Made by a program: the position numbers and the translations under genes. Positions 35,101 to 46,309 of a stretch of 64,000 nt of DNA are shown piece by piece. The notes below the pieces were generated by a model. It saw only the letters and a program-made list of their open reading frames with translations. It had not been told where the DNA came from and did no database searches. Location of the stretch: the NCBI RefSeq assembly GCF_030272615.1, contig NC_081412.1:543448335-543512334 (forward strand), read 5' to 3'. This DNA is from Cryptomeria japonica. Taxonomy: Eukaryota; Streptophyta; Pinopsida; Cupressales; Cupressaceae. Within the stretch, counting starts at the first letter, position 1. The number at the start of each line of letters is the position of its first letter.

Positions 35101-36710
35101 CATAAATTTAGTAAGTTGTGGATAAGAGGCTTGATATATACATTCATATCTTTAACTTGGTACTTACCTACTTGAATGAACATAAACATTATATAATTAT
35201 TACAACCATTTTACTGCAATATATATAAATTAATGTACATGACTATTAAATGAAAAAATTATAAGTCATTATGCAACAAATAAGACAAATGAGATGCTAC
35301 TATGTTAAAGAAAATTGATGTAAACAAATACCTAGAACAATCATTGCCAACATTATGTGTGCTCTATCTTTATTGACATCCATGCAGGAATGTTATTGTT
35401 GACAACAAAAATAGGCCACACTGAGTAAATAGATCTTAGCTCTCCAAATGGATTGACACCGCCTGCTACTAATGAAAACCTAAGATTATGAGGTTCTTCT
35501 TTAAAGTGTGGCCATTTTTCCTTAATGTCCCTAATTGAATAAACATCTACAGGTATTTAAAGAATGTCATCTCCACTCCTATTCCGTGCATGGTAATCCA
35601 TAAATTGCGCTAAGCTTTTGTACCTAAATAATAGTTCCATACGTAGAAGAATGAGAATATAACGAAGAACCTTGCGAGGTACCTTTTTTGTTAGTTGATC
35701 TGATCGATATTTACTGATATGACATTCTGGGTATTCGGTTGCAAATTCATGTTGTTTATGATATATAATATGATCATTGGGACATGCATCTATTGCTTGA
35801 TACTCCATTAAAATATCTTTCATAATAGCAGATAAATCTCGGTATGAGCAAGGTAAAATATTTGATGGTGGTAACAAAAAATCACCTATCAATCTACAAC
35901 AAAAAATAAATTTGTTAATATAAAAAATATTAATGGTACATGTTTCATCATTTACTTACTAGTGATGAACTAACAACAAAAATAGATGAAAAAAGATGAC
36001 ATATATGACATACCTTAATATCTGTTAGATTGCTATGTTGGATAAACCATTCATAACTTTCAAGTTCAACAACAACAATACAAGTACAAGTAAATCATGA
36101 ACATCATCAAAGTCCTCTCGATCATCTTGATCGGCTGCACCACTAAATGTGTCACGGATCAATGTATTTGTACCATCATCTTCAACTGTGTTTTCTGGCA
36201 CATGATCATCTTCTTCCATAGGATCATTAACTTCATGTTCGATATTCACAACACCATGTTCCTTCACTTGCAAAACCACATTCGTCTAGGCCGTGACAAT
36301 CCATATCATGTGCCCTAGGGTGCCTCAACTTTATAATAATGATTGACACAAATAAACATGTTCAAGTGATTTTTTGTATATATAAAGAATATTACAATAA
36401 TACAAACATTCACAAATTCAATCAATATAAAGACATATAATGAACATCTTAGCAATGGATGATAATCATGCCCCCCTTCAATGTGACCATGCTGCTTACA
36501 ATGTTTCTCAGTTGTTGTGATTAAAAGTCTTCTCATCTTTAAGCCCTTGCAATTATTGCAAGGACAATGACATTTCCCATCACCCTTTCTTTTCAATCTA
36601 GCCCACAATCTCGCAATTGTCTCTTCATTTTGTTCTAAAATATTATTATCTGACATGATTTTTCTTAACCAAGCTCCCATGTATATGCAAATTTTATTAC
36701 AATGGATCAA
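32160..36710 (-). pseudogene. Decayed TNP2-type CACTA transposase
   Basis: Minus-strand blocks run in the family order. Transpos_assoc is at 36650-36480 (CHCPCNNCKGLKM). TNP2 starts at 35892 (ACPNDHIIY, KVPRKVLRYI). Further TNP2 blocks are WPHFKEEPHNLRFSLVAGGV and NPFGELRSIYSVWP (about 35510-35400), VYIKPLIHNLLNLWNG (35150-35100), and KLACPVCGPK (about 34850). FDTMHIRKNIKETLW (34430) and MKMHDWH (34110) lead into the DUF4218 region, then HPKGSMLEGY (33570). A DUF4216-like block is CEQVFYIEVP (32520). TNP2 proteins cut and paste CACTA elements. Stops and gaps in every section show the gene is dead. A possible element end, TTGTAGTG at 37782-37789, lies upstream. I found no matching other end. 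Confidence 0.8.
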
Positions 36711-36776
36711 GTTGAAGAGTCAACCACAAAAGTGCATACATTTAATTTGACAAAAGGTAAAAGACCCTCAAAGGTC

Positions 36777-37513
36777 AAAATCCCCTAATAAGGGTCCAGA
36801 ATCCCAAAGGATCACCGACCCCTATTTTGAGTAACAATTGATAAGATGAATTAAAATGAAGATAATTTTTTTGTTACAATAAAGATACCTTGTTACAAAT
36901 AATATTTTGTAACTCTTGGTTGTACTTTGCAGCTCTCTCTCTTCTACATTCTTTGTTACCAGCTCTTTTCTCCAAACTCTTCACTTTCCTCTATTTTCTA
37001 TTCAATGCTCTCTACACCATGCTATGCACACATTCGGTGTTTTTCTTCTCTTTCCTGACTCTCTATTCTCTTCTTCTATCTCTATTCCACCCTCTAAAAC
37101 ACTTCTTCTTTTGTTTTACCCATTCTACTCTCTTCATTAATTGTATTACCAAATTTACTTTTTGAGAGACTCTTCCTCTATATCATAAAACTTCCACTAA
37201 TTACTGAAATAATTTTTACTTCTCTGGATGTAAAAGGATTCAAGAAATTCTACATACCCTGTAGATTGATAGCCACTAACATTAATTGACACACTTCTTT
37301 CTTTTGGTTCAAATTTCTATGTTCAGATACGACCAAGCTCCCAACTACCATTAATCCTAGTATATTCATGCAATGATTCTCTATCAGCAATAAATCTCTT
37401 TCTTAGACAAAAATTAAGAATTTCATTTGTGCTTTACTTGCCACATCCTCAAGATCTTCTTTCTTATTAATCCTAACTTAGTCAAAATCCCCTACTAAGG
37501 GTCCAGAATCCCC
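36777..37513. repeat. Short direct repeats flanking a 0.7 kb AT-rich segment
   Basis: The words 'aaaatccccta' plus 'taagggtccagaatccc' occur at about 36777-36806 and again at about 37483-37513 with two differences. Between them is a T/C-rich stretch (36900-37170) that gives hydrophobic frames by composition only. This may be the mark of an inserted or duplicated segment. Confidence 0.5.
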
Positions 37514-39149
37514 TGAACAAACGTTAGTTATAAATTCTTTTTGACAAGCATTAGCCACATTGGGTCACCAGTTATAGATAAATTATCGAAATCAATTTTA
37601 TTCAAAAAATATTGGTCAGAACCATATAATCATTGGCCTAGAAGTTAAAGGGAATGTTGAAATAGCGAGGAAAATCATGGATCATCGCATTACTGACGAA
37701 CGTCTAGTAGAAATGAAAAAAAAATGAAAATTTTGCACAAGTACCCAACGATCAAATATTATTGGACTTTTGTCAGAATTTGTAGTGAAATGATTTAGTG
37801 AGTTATCCTACATGACTAATGGTCCCTCTTTCGTAGTACAATCCTCATCTTTATTGTTAGCATAAAAACTTATAAGTTCAATATTATGAATAAAGGTCAA
37901 AATAAACTACATAGACCTCTCACCTACTAATTTAATACAATCATAGGTCTAGGTTATGCTTATAAAATTACTATTTGAGGCCCTATTTTCTTTAATCTTG
38001 ACCTCATCTTTTTATATTTATTTGCAACTTCCAAAGAATAGAGGAATGACCTCCTCTAGAATGATAAGTTAATGTTTCTTATTTATCACCTCAACAACAA
38101 GCTATTAAAACAAATATAACTTCTTTATGAACTACAAGTGTTCAAAAACATAGTCACTAACACTTGCACCCAAAAAAGGTATAATGATTACACTGATAGG
38201 AAGGTATAGGTCAGCTAATATATTAGAGGAAAGGGGGAAATTGAAAGAAAATAGAAATTGCTAAAATTCAAAAAAAAAGTACAAAATTTCATGTGGTTAA
38301 CATGGAGATCATGTGCACCTATTCATTCTCTCTGTTGTTCCCCAGAATATTTTTTCCTTTTTTGTTCCTTGATGTCAAACAAATGCTTCACTATAACAAA
38401 AAAATTAGTCTATTGATTGGCAACCTTTATGGACCACATTCAAGCATATCTACAATCCAAATATCTTGGTAACAATAGTTTGAAATATATAATAATATTA
38501 ATACATAATTATCAAACATGTAGTCATTGATTTCATAATTTTGAAAGCAACAAGTTAGGGTTTCTTTATATAGGAAGTGTCTCAAGAATCTTCTTTAATG
38601 TTCTCTATGGGAAGGGTATCAAAATGAATTGTTTCCTTATACTAATCATTTCGTACACCAAGTACATGAGATTTATAATTATAATATTTTTCTTAAGATC
38701 ATGTGAATATGAATGATGGCTTAGGGAGAGAACAAAGAGTTGTATACATTAGAAGATCTAGCATTGGGTGTTGCCACATGAGAAAAACTACATTTTGAGG
38801 AAGATCAAGTGAGCTTCACATAAGATGGATACAAAATGCCATGTGTAAATTCAGCTTGAGATGAATTTGACTCATGAAACATGGGCCAATGAGCTTGACT
38901 CAAAAACTATATAGTTGAATCCTAATCACAATATCATAATTTGACTTGCTATGGAAAATATCTCCTACTTATTAGTAAAAAATAATGCATTTTTTTATTA
39001 TTTCTAATTAATTAGTTGATATAATTTTTTAGATGGGGAAACCCCCCACCAGAATTGTCTCACGCTAGAGATTTTTGTTAGTCAAAATATTTTGCAGTTT
39101 TTTGGTTTTCAAATGGTCGCACCAAACAAATTCAATTGTTTATTTCTTT
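37514..39149. other. No recognisable gene
   Basis: AT-rich text without domains in any frame. CACTATAAC at 38389 resembles a CACTA end but has no partner. Confidence 0.4.
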
Positions 39150-41345
39150 CGGGATGTATAATTTGACATGGATGGCTTCATGCTTCAGAATCTTTGCATA
39201 TCACGGGACTGCATATATTTTTGAACTAGCTTCAAACTTTTCATAGAGTTGAGTATAGCTTTAAAATCACTTTCTTGCAATAATTGGTTCTTCTTTCTAC
39301 CTTTTATTGGCACATGAACACCCACTGTAACTACAATATTTTGAGAAAAAAATATGCACAGTAGATTAATAACTAAGTTGTATAGGGCCACTAGTCTAAA
39401 TTCTTGACATCAATCTTATTTAAGAACCATAAAATATCTCAATTGGTTTGAATTTTAAAAGGTTTGTCACTAGTCTTCTTGGTGATGTAGGTTTTGAATT
39501 AATAGATGGTTTTAGGTGCTACATTATTTATGTGAAATTGTCATACATTTCTTGATGTTGTTTTTTATAGAAACACTTATGTTAAAGCTCAAACAACATT
39601 AACAAAGTCCATTTTAGTGTTAGGATACACACTTGCATTTGGTATTTTTTTCATGGAGGGTCTATAGTTGAAATTAATTATTTATGCTAACTCATTTCTA
39701 GATGGTAATACATTAGAAGGAAATATTTTAAATTCTATGGTTAAATTTATTTAAGGTTCATTGTCTCTATGAGCAACTCAATAAAATTTTACACCACTAC
39801 CACCCGAGTCTCCAACTATAGTTGTAGCTTACACCTTGGAGGATATCTAAATTAGTTTGAATTTTAAAAGGTTTGTCATTGGTCGACTTGAATATATAAC
39901 TTTTGAATTAATAGATGGTTTTAGGTGCTACATTATATGTGTGAACTTGTAATATATTTCTTCATAGCATTTTTGTGGGAATGTTTATATTAAAGTTCAA
40001 AGAACATTAAAAAGGTTCATTTCAGTGTTAGGATGCACACTTGCATTTGGTATTTTTTCATGTTGGGTATATAGATGAAATTAATTGTTTTTGCTAACTC
40101 ATTTCTAGATGGTAATACCTTAGAAGGAACTCTTCTAAGTTCTATGATAATTTTTTTTAAGGTTCACCATCTTTGCGAACAACTCATTAACATTACATAC
40201 CACAACCACCTAAGTCTCCTGCTATAGTTATAGCTTATGCCTTGGAGGATATCTAAATTGGTTTGAATTTTAAAAGGTTTGTCACTGGTCTACTTGGAGA
40301 TGCAGGTATTGACTTAATAGATGGTTTTGGGTTATACATTATTTGTGTGAACTCAACATACATTTCATCATGGTATTTTTTGTAGGAATGCTTTTATTAA
40401 AGCTTGAAAACAACATTAAAAAGGTCAATTTCAATGTTAGAATGCATAGTTGTATTTCATATTTTCATGGTGGATCTATAGTTATTATTAATTATTTCTC
40501 ATAACTCATTTTTTGATGGTAATACACTAGAAAGAATTCTTCTAAATTGTATGGTTAAATTTTCTTAAGGTTCACCATCTCTATAAACCACTCAGTAACA
40601 TTACACACGAGGACCACCTAAGTCTCCAACTATAGCTATAGCTTACTCCTTAGCTATTGATGTCTCTCTTGATGTATTTGACATGGTTGACTTCATACTT
40701 TAGAGATTTGCATATTATTGGACTACATATATCTTTGAACTATCTTTAGACTTTTGGTAGAGTCAAAAATAACTTTGAAATCACTTGCTTGTAGTAGTTG
40801 GTTCTTCTTTTACCTTTTATTGGCACATGAACACCCACCATAGCTTTTTGAGAAAAGTTATACAAAAAAACTTAATAACAAAATTGTATGTTCACTTCTC
40901 TAAATGCTTGGCATAAATTTTATCTAATAACAATGAAATATCTAAATTGGTTTAAAATTTAAGAGGCTTATCACTAGTATACCTGGAGATGCAGATTTCA
41001 AATGAATAGATAGTTTGAAGTGTCATAGTATCTATGTGAAATTTTCATATATTTTTTCATGGTGGTTTTTGTAGGAATTATTATATTAAGGCTCAAACAC
41101 CATTAAAAAGGTCCATTTCAGTGTTAGGACGCATACTTGCATTTGGTAGTTTTTAATAGTGGATCTATAGTTGAAATTAATTATTTTTGCTCACTAATTT
41201 CTAGATGGTAATACATTAAAAGAAACTCTTCTAAGTTCCATGGTTAAAATTATTTAAGGTTCACCATCTCTGTGAACCACTCATTAACATTACACACCAC
41301 TACCACCTGAGTCTCCAACTATAGCTCTAGCTTATGCCTTGGAGA
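39150..41345. repeat. Higher-order tandem repeat with units of about 410 and 280 bases
   Basis: Unit B (about 410 bases) begins near 39430, 39845, 40251 and 40945. It shares words such as 'ttggtttgaattttaaaagg', 'agatggttttaggtgctaca' and 'gtctccaactatag'. Unit A (about 280 bases) occurs before the first B (39150-39430) and again before the fourth (about 40665-40945), sharing 'ccttttattggcacatgaac'. The order is A-B-B-B-A-B. The minus strand of A holds a 68-codon frame (39391-39185) that looks coding-like but is not recognised. The copies differ enough to be old. Confidence 0.75.
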
Positions 41346-42871
41346 ATAATCACATATTTGGCTTCAACTCAGAGAGGAAATCAATGTGATTTTGTAATAT
41401 AATTTTTTAATCCATGATTGTCAATATCATCTCAAATAGTTTATCTTTAAACAAATCTGGGAATTCAAGATAGTTGAATTGGATGTTGTGGTAGATTTAA
41501 TAAATATCTAATAAAGCTAACCTTGATTCAATTTCTGACCATAACTTAAACTTAATTCTAATGAAACTCTAACTCTAACTCTAATTTTAACTTTAACACT
41601 AACTCTAACTCTAACAAAGAAGACATATCAATGATCAAAATAAATTTATATTCTTATATTTTATTTACATAAAAAAGTATTAATATGTATTGCATTAATT
41701 TTATTTCGATGATAATATTTTAAATAGATTAATGGTGATAATTAACATAGGAATAAAGTAACAATGTAATAATAATTAAAATTTAATAATATAGTACATT
41801 AATAGTAATAAAATAGTATAAGATAAAATAATATAAAAAATAAGTATAATAATACAAAGGCTTTCCTAAAGTCTATTCATTATAGAAAAATATTATATTG
41901 AAATTTATGAGAAAGGAATAATAACTAATTAAGATTTTTCGTATTGAAAACAATATATGTAACTTTAAATTAAATGGTTATTTAACATTAGTATTATATT
42001 AATGTTATAAGATTATTGTAATATTGATTAAATTTTAACCATAATTCTAATCACAAACCTAAAATTAAGACTAATTCTAATTGTATACATTATCTTAACC
42101 TTAAGGAATGAATGAGTGGTCTAAAACTTAGTTAATTCCCATTTTGGCAAGGTATGAATGTCAAGGATTGTGGATAAATAATTTTAAAACAAAAAAATAA
42201 ATAAATAAAATATTACAAACACTAATGCACAAGACTTTTAAGGAAAGATTCATTGTCTTGTATTCAAAGCTTGGGGAAAATGACTAGAAACTCTCATGAG
42301 AAAATTGAATATGTGATTTAGAAATGTGTGCCGATAAAATTAAATTTGAAGATTAAATTAATAAAAAGAAATAAAAAAGCAACCCACTTTCCAACTTTGT
42401 TGTGAATTTTAATATTTTTATGTGTAATGTATTGCAAGAGAATAATTCCTTTAAATTACAAATAATTATCACTAATAAATGCAATTTTTACACTCTGATT
42501 TTATACCCTCCATGAAACATTCTATTCAAATTATATTCAAATTATAATATGCTATCAGCATTACCATTACACCTACTTTTAATCCTAGTGAATAAATACT
42601 GTCAAATATATATCGGGTCGAGGTATCCTATATCACTACGGCAACTATACTTGAACAAAACCCAACAATTTCTACAGTTGTACATGCACAAGTTTATTAC
42701 AATCATTTTAGTTTGAGCAACAATCCCATGTTTGTGGTCAAGATAGAATTTCCACAAACATTTACAACGCGTTTGCCGTGGATATGCTCATTTAAGCTAA
42801 ACGATGAAGCCAAAATTAATCCACAACCATCATAGTAATAGTAGATAGATTACACAATCCTGAAATGCTGT
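41346..42871. other. AT-rich sequence with short CTAA-type repeats, 3' flank of the GLR gene
   Basis: Near 41565-41618 the word CTCTAA recurs about seven times, with a looser echo at 42040-42090. The rest is AT-rich. The last 100 bases may include the 3' untranslated part of the GLR transcript, but I cannot place a poly(A) site. Confidence 0.4.
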
Positions 42872-45800
42872 TCACATCTGTTCTGTTGAAACAGGAAGTT
42901 CAGAGGAAGTGGGCAAAGTGTCGGCCTTATGTCTCTTTCTTTTTGGTGCTTGGATGTCCTTCTTGTCTGCATAATTGGCAAACGTTCGCAATCGGGTTGA
43001 GATTGATTTATCATGAGATGAATTCTCATTTCTGTGCACAAACCGGTAAAGCAGGCGACATAGATAGTAGACAAGGGTGAGAAATGATACGCATCCTGTG
43101 AAAAGTAATATACCCCAAAAGTCTTTGAGGCTCATTTTGTTTGAATCCAATCCACCAGACTCAATGTTGCATTTGTTTTCAGTTGAATTGAACCACCTCT
43201 TCCGAATTGCTTGCATCTCTTTGCTTTCTGAAAGATTTAATATAGCCTTGGAAACACCTGAAACCAGCGGAGATCCCTTTGGAAACACCTGCACGCAAAA
43301 TTTCAATCAATCATTCGATTTGTGAATTTTAACGGTTCTGAGATTACAGGCAAGTTTGTAGACATACGAATGAGAAGCCTCCTGTTTTGTACACGGGACC
43401 AAGTCTCGTATAGTCATTGCATCCTGCTGACAGAAAAATTTTTTGAGCAAAAATTTGCTCCTCAAATATGGCAGCCACACCTCCGTTATTGGGTCCCTTC
43501 TTCAGTGCATCAGCGGACTCTTGTGCAGATGAATATGGGCGAAGTGCGCTTTCATCCACACCAAGCTGTTGTACCAAATACTTGTCTATGAAAGATCCCT
43601 GTTGATACCCGATTGGCGAATTTTGGGCGATTAGAGATTCAAGGTTCTCAACATTTGGTACAATTTGTTTGACTGTAAGCATCGAAGACAGGCTGGCGGT
43701 GTAACTAGACACTAACACAAAGACTACAAAAAGCCAAATTGTCACCACTGCTTTACCCAGACAGCTTGCAATTCTCTCCCCTGCCCAATCAACAAAATCA
43801 AATTAGAATTCGAAAGCACTGCAAATTTCACTAAAGTTTGACCATCCGTAATGAAAAGAAGGGATATAATCTTGTTACTTTGAGTCATAAACAGTGTGGA
43901 AAAGGAAAACCTGCATATTAAAGACGGAGTAATTGAATCAGGGAAATCTGAAAATTTCGTATGTTGTAAGGAAATCGACAATAGCAAATTTGCAAATAAT
44001 TGCAAACACATTCAATAGAAACATAAATAAAATGCTCTAAATCAATATTTAACTATCATATAAACTCATGATGTGATGTGATTTGTGAATAATGGTATAG
44101 AGACAAAGAGCGTGTGAACAGGAGAAGTACCAGATGAATGTCAAGACTTGTTTCCGAGGCGTCCCTCTAAATTGCCGATTTTGTCTGTGCTCCAAAAACC
44201 AAACAACAGCTCCCGTGAAAATGAAAAATGTAACAGTAGTTATCCACATGGCTGGAGTAAAGGGGTGCAGGAAGGCCCAGGAATCACTTGAGCGCTTGTC
44301 TGAAATTGCTACGATCATTATCAGTCCCGACTCCGTATACAGCGTATACGGTTGTGTGAAATCCACATACCTGCTCCGATTTGCAAGCACCGTTACATCT
44401 CCCACAACCGCATCGAAGTTCTGTTAATGATTTCACATTTAATTTCAGTCAGTCGGCTGGAAATATAGATTTGCAACGCAAAAGGAACAAATAAGTGGAC
44501 TGAGTCACTGACCTGGAGATAGACCTGGTAGACGAGGTCATCATAGTAGCCCGCAGTGACACTGCCAGTTCCATAAGGTATCAATTCATAGGGCAATTCA
44601 TAATCCAATCTTTTGAGCATCAATTTGAACACATCAATACAGAAGCCTTTAATCTCGTAAGTCTGGTTTTGTGCACCTGCACTGTCATGATCTAGTTTCA
44701 CATTGAGGAATGGCGATAATACTTGCTGCCAAGGCACCGCTATTTTCAGTTTCTTGCCTGGCGCAGGTATCTTCCATCCGCGTGGCGTCTTTGTTGGTCC
44801 ACTGCCCCAATGAATTTCTCGTTTCCAAGATATATTCAGGTCCCTTTCTGTCCACGACCCAATAACGCTATAATTATTTCCAACAACATTTATTATATCA
44901 TATGAGCACTCCAAAGGTTCTCCTCTTTCACGATTTATTTGAACAAGACCGCTCAGGCCGAGAAAGTTTGTCTCTAGGATCTCTTTAAGCAATTGCTCTC
45001 CACCGTCAAAAACCTTGAAATTCAAAACTTTGGTGCTACTAGAGGTCTCTGAGAAACCACCCTTCCACGATTTCATATGCAGGAGACGATCGATTGCAAA
45101 AGCAATCGCCCATACCGTATCATAGGCAACAATTGCCTGGGCATTTAATTCCAGGCTTGGTATTGTAGGGTTCTGGGCTCTAAACCGCTGCTTCCATCTT
45201 TTAGCAAATTCATTCAGCCTTGGCTGGTCGGTTTGTGTGAGTTTTCTTTTGACCCCCAACACACCATTCATAGAGAGGAAAGAATTAGCGTCGAAGGAAT
45301 CCAGTAGATTGGCGAATCCATCGGAAATGATCCATACATAATCACTGCTTATCATTTTTAATTTGTACGCCTCGGAAAACAGGATTAGGGCCAAATCAGC
45401 ATGCATATGCACGATGAAGACTCGCGACTCCAGCTCGATCAACTGATCCTCAAGAAGCTTTCTTATTGAAGAGACATTGGCCTGCGGATCCACTGCAGCT
45501 TGGAAAACAATTTTTGCCCTCGCTTCTCTCAAGGCATCGTTTAAGGCCGGGATTGCTGATGTGCCCAAATCGTCGTCTACATACACAAGCGCCACATCCG
45601 TCCATTTATACTCCTCTATCAGCTTTGCTATTGCCTTCATTTGTATTTTATCATTGGGCACTGCACGAATGAAGTAAGGGTATCGATGCATGGAGAGAGA
45701 GGGATTCGTTGCACCAACTGTCACAATTGGAACATGAGCTGCAACGCCCAAATACCCAACAAACTCACCCACAACGGATGTCTGTGGTCCGACTATGCTT

Positions 45801-46225
45801 ACACATCCTTTTCTTATCAGTTCCAATGCTGCAATATTCATTACACAGCAACCCATTAATATTCTGTTTTATTCCAAAAGAAATGAACACAAAAAGAGAC
45901 CAATAATAAACAGATGATTCCTTTAAGAGGAGGTTTTGTTACCTGCAGAAGCGCCTGTGAGTGCATCTTGTTTGGAGTCTCGGATATGAATATTTAGGAG
46001 CGTGCCATTCAGAATGCTGGTGTTTCTGTTTAGGTCTTCAACCGCCAATTCAATAGCAGTCTCAGCTATTTTTCCATTAGTTGTGTTCAACGCGATTATA
46101 GCACCAATATTTATTGATAGAGGTTTCACTTCTCCTAGGGCAGCAGAACAAAACAAAAGAGCACCCAACGCAATCCGCACCCAAACTTCACAACCAGAAT
46201 TGGCTCTGTCGGCTCTGTTGGCCAT
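42872..46225 (-). CDS. Glutamate receptor-like channel (GLR), six exons
   Basis: Minus-strand exons by splice sites and frame: 46225-45943, 45828-44513, 44420-44131, 43910-43879, 43780-43368, 43288-42872. All introns are GT-AG and 79-220 bases long. The sum is 2751 bases, 916 residues plus a stop, a usual GLR length. Domains are a signal peptide (about 1-31), amino-terminal ligand-binding-like domain (about 38-400; IVGPQTSVV, PYFIRAVPND), and ligand domain S1 (about 450-575; ANRSRYVDFTQPYT). M1 is at about 592-609, the pore loop at about 626-640, and M3 at about 652-676 with SYTASL (666-671). S2 includes GSFIDKYLV, and M4 is at about 836-857. GLRs are plasma membrane or endomembrane cation channels gated by amino acids, with roles in calcium and wound signalling. 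No stop or frameshift is needed, so it is probably functional. The plant clade cannot be fixed by eye. Confidence 0.93.
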
Positions 46226-46288
46226 AATCTTTAATTATGTTGAGGTAATATGAATAATACAACACTAGAAAATTTGCTTCATTAATTT

Positions 46289-46295
46289 CTATATA
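46289..46295 (-). promoter_or_regulatory. Possible TATA box of the GLR gene
   Basis: The minus strand reads TATATAG about 65 bases before the GLR start codon. Further out, near 46345, the minus strand reads GGTTGACTC, which contains a W-box core (TTGAC). Both are common words, so this is suggestive only. Confidence 0.3.
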
Positions 46296-46309
46296 AAATG
46301 TTCAGTCAT

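Noticed and set aside
36890-37165. Hydrophobic plus-strand frame resembling a membrane protein
   Set aside because: The DNA is a T/C-rich low-complexity stretch, and two overlapping frames are equally hydrophobic.
38389-38400. CACTATAAC, like a CACTA element end
   Set aside because: No partner end or 3-base duplication is visible, and nothing typical follows.
41565-41618. CTCTAA repeats, like interstitial telomere sequence
   Set aside because: The unit is not the plant telomere repeat CCCTAAA, and the array is short and irregular.
45466-45906. Several plus-strand frames of 65-72 codons
   Set aside because: They lie opposite exon 2 of the GLR gene and are shadows of its coding sequence.
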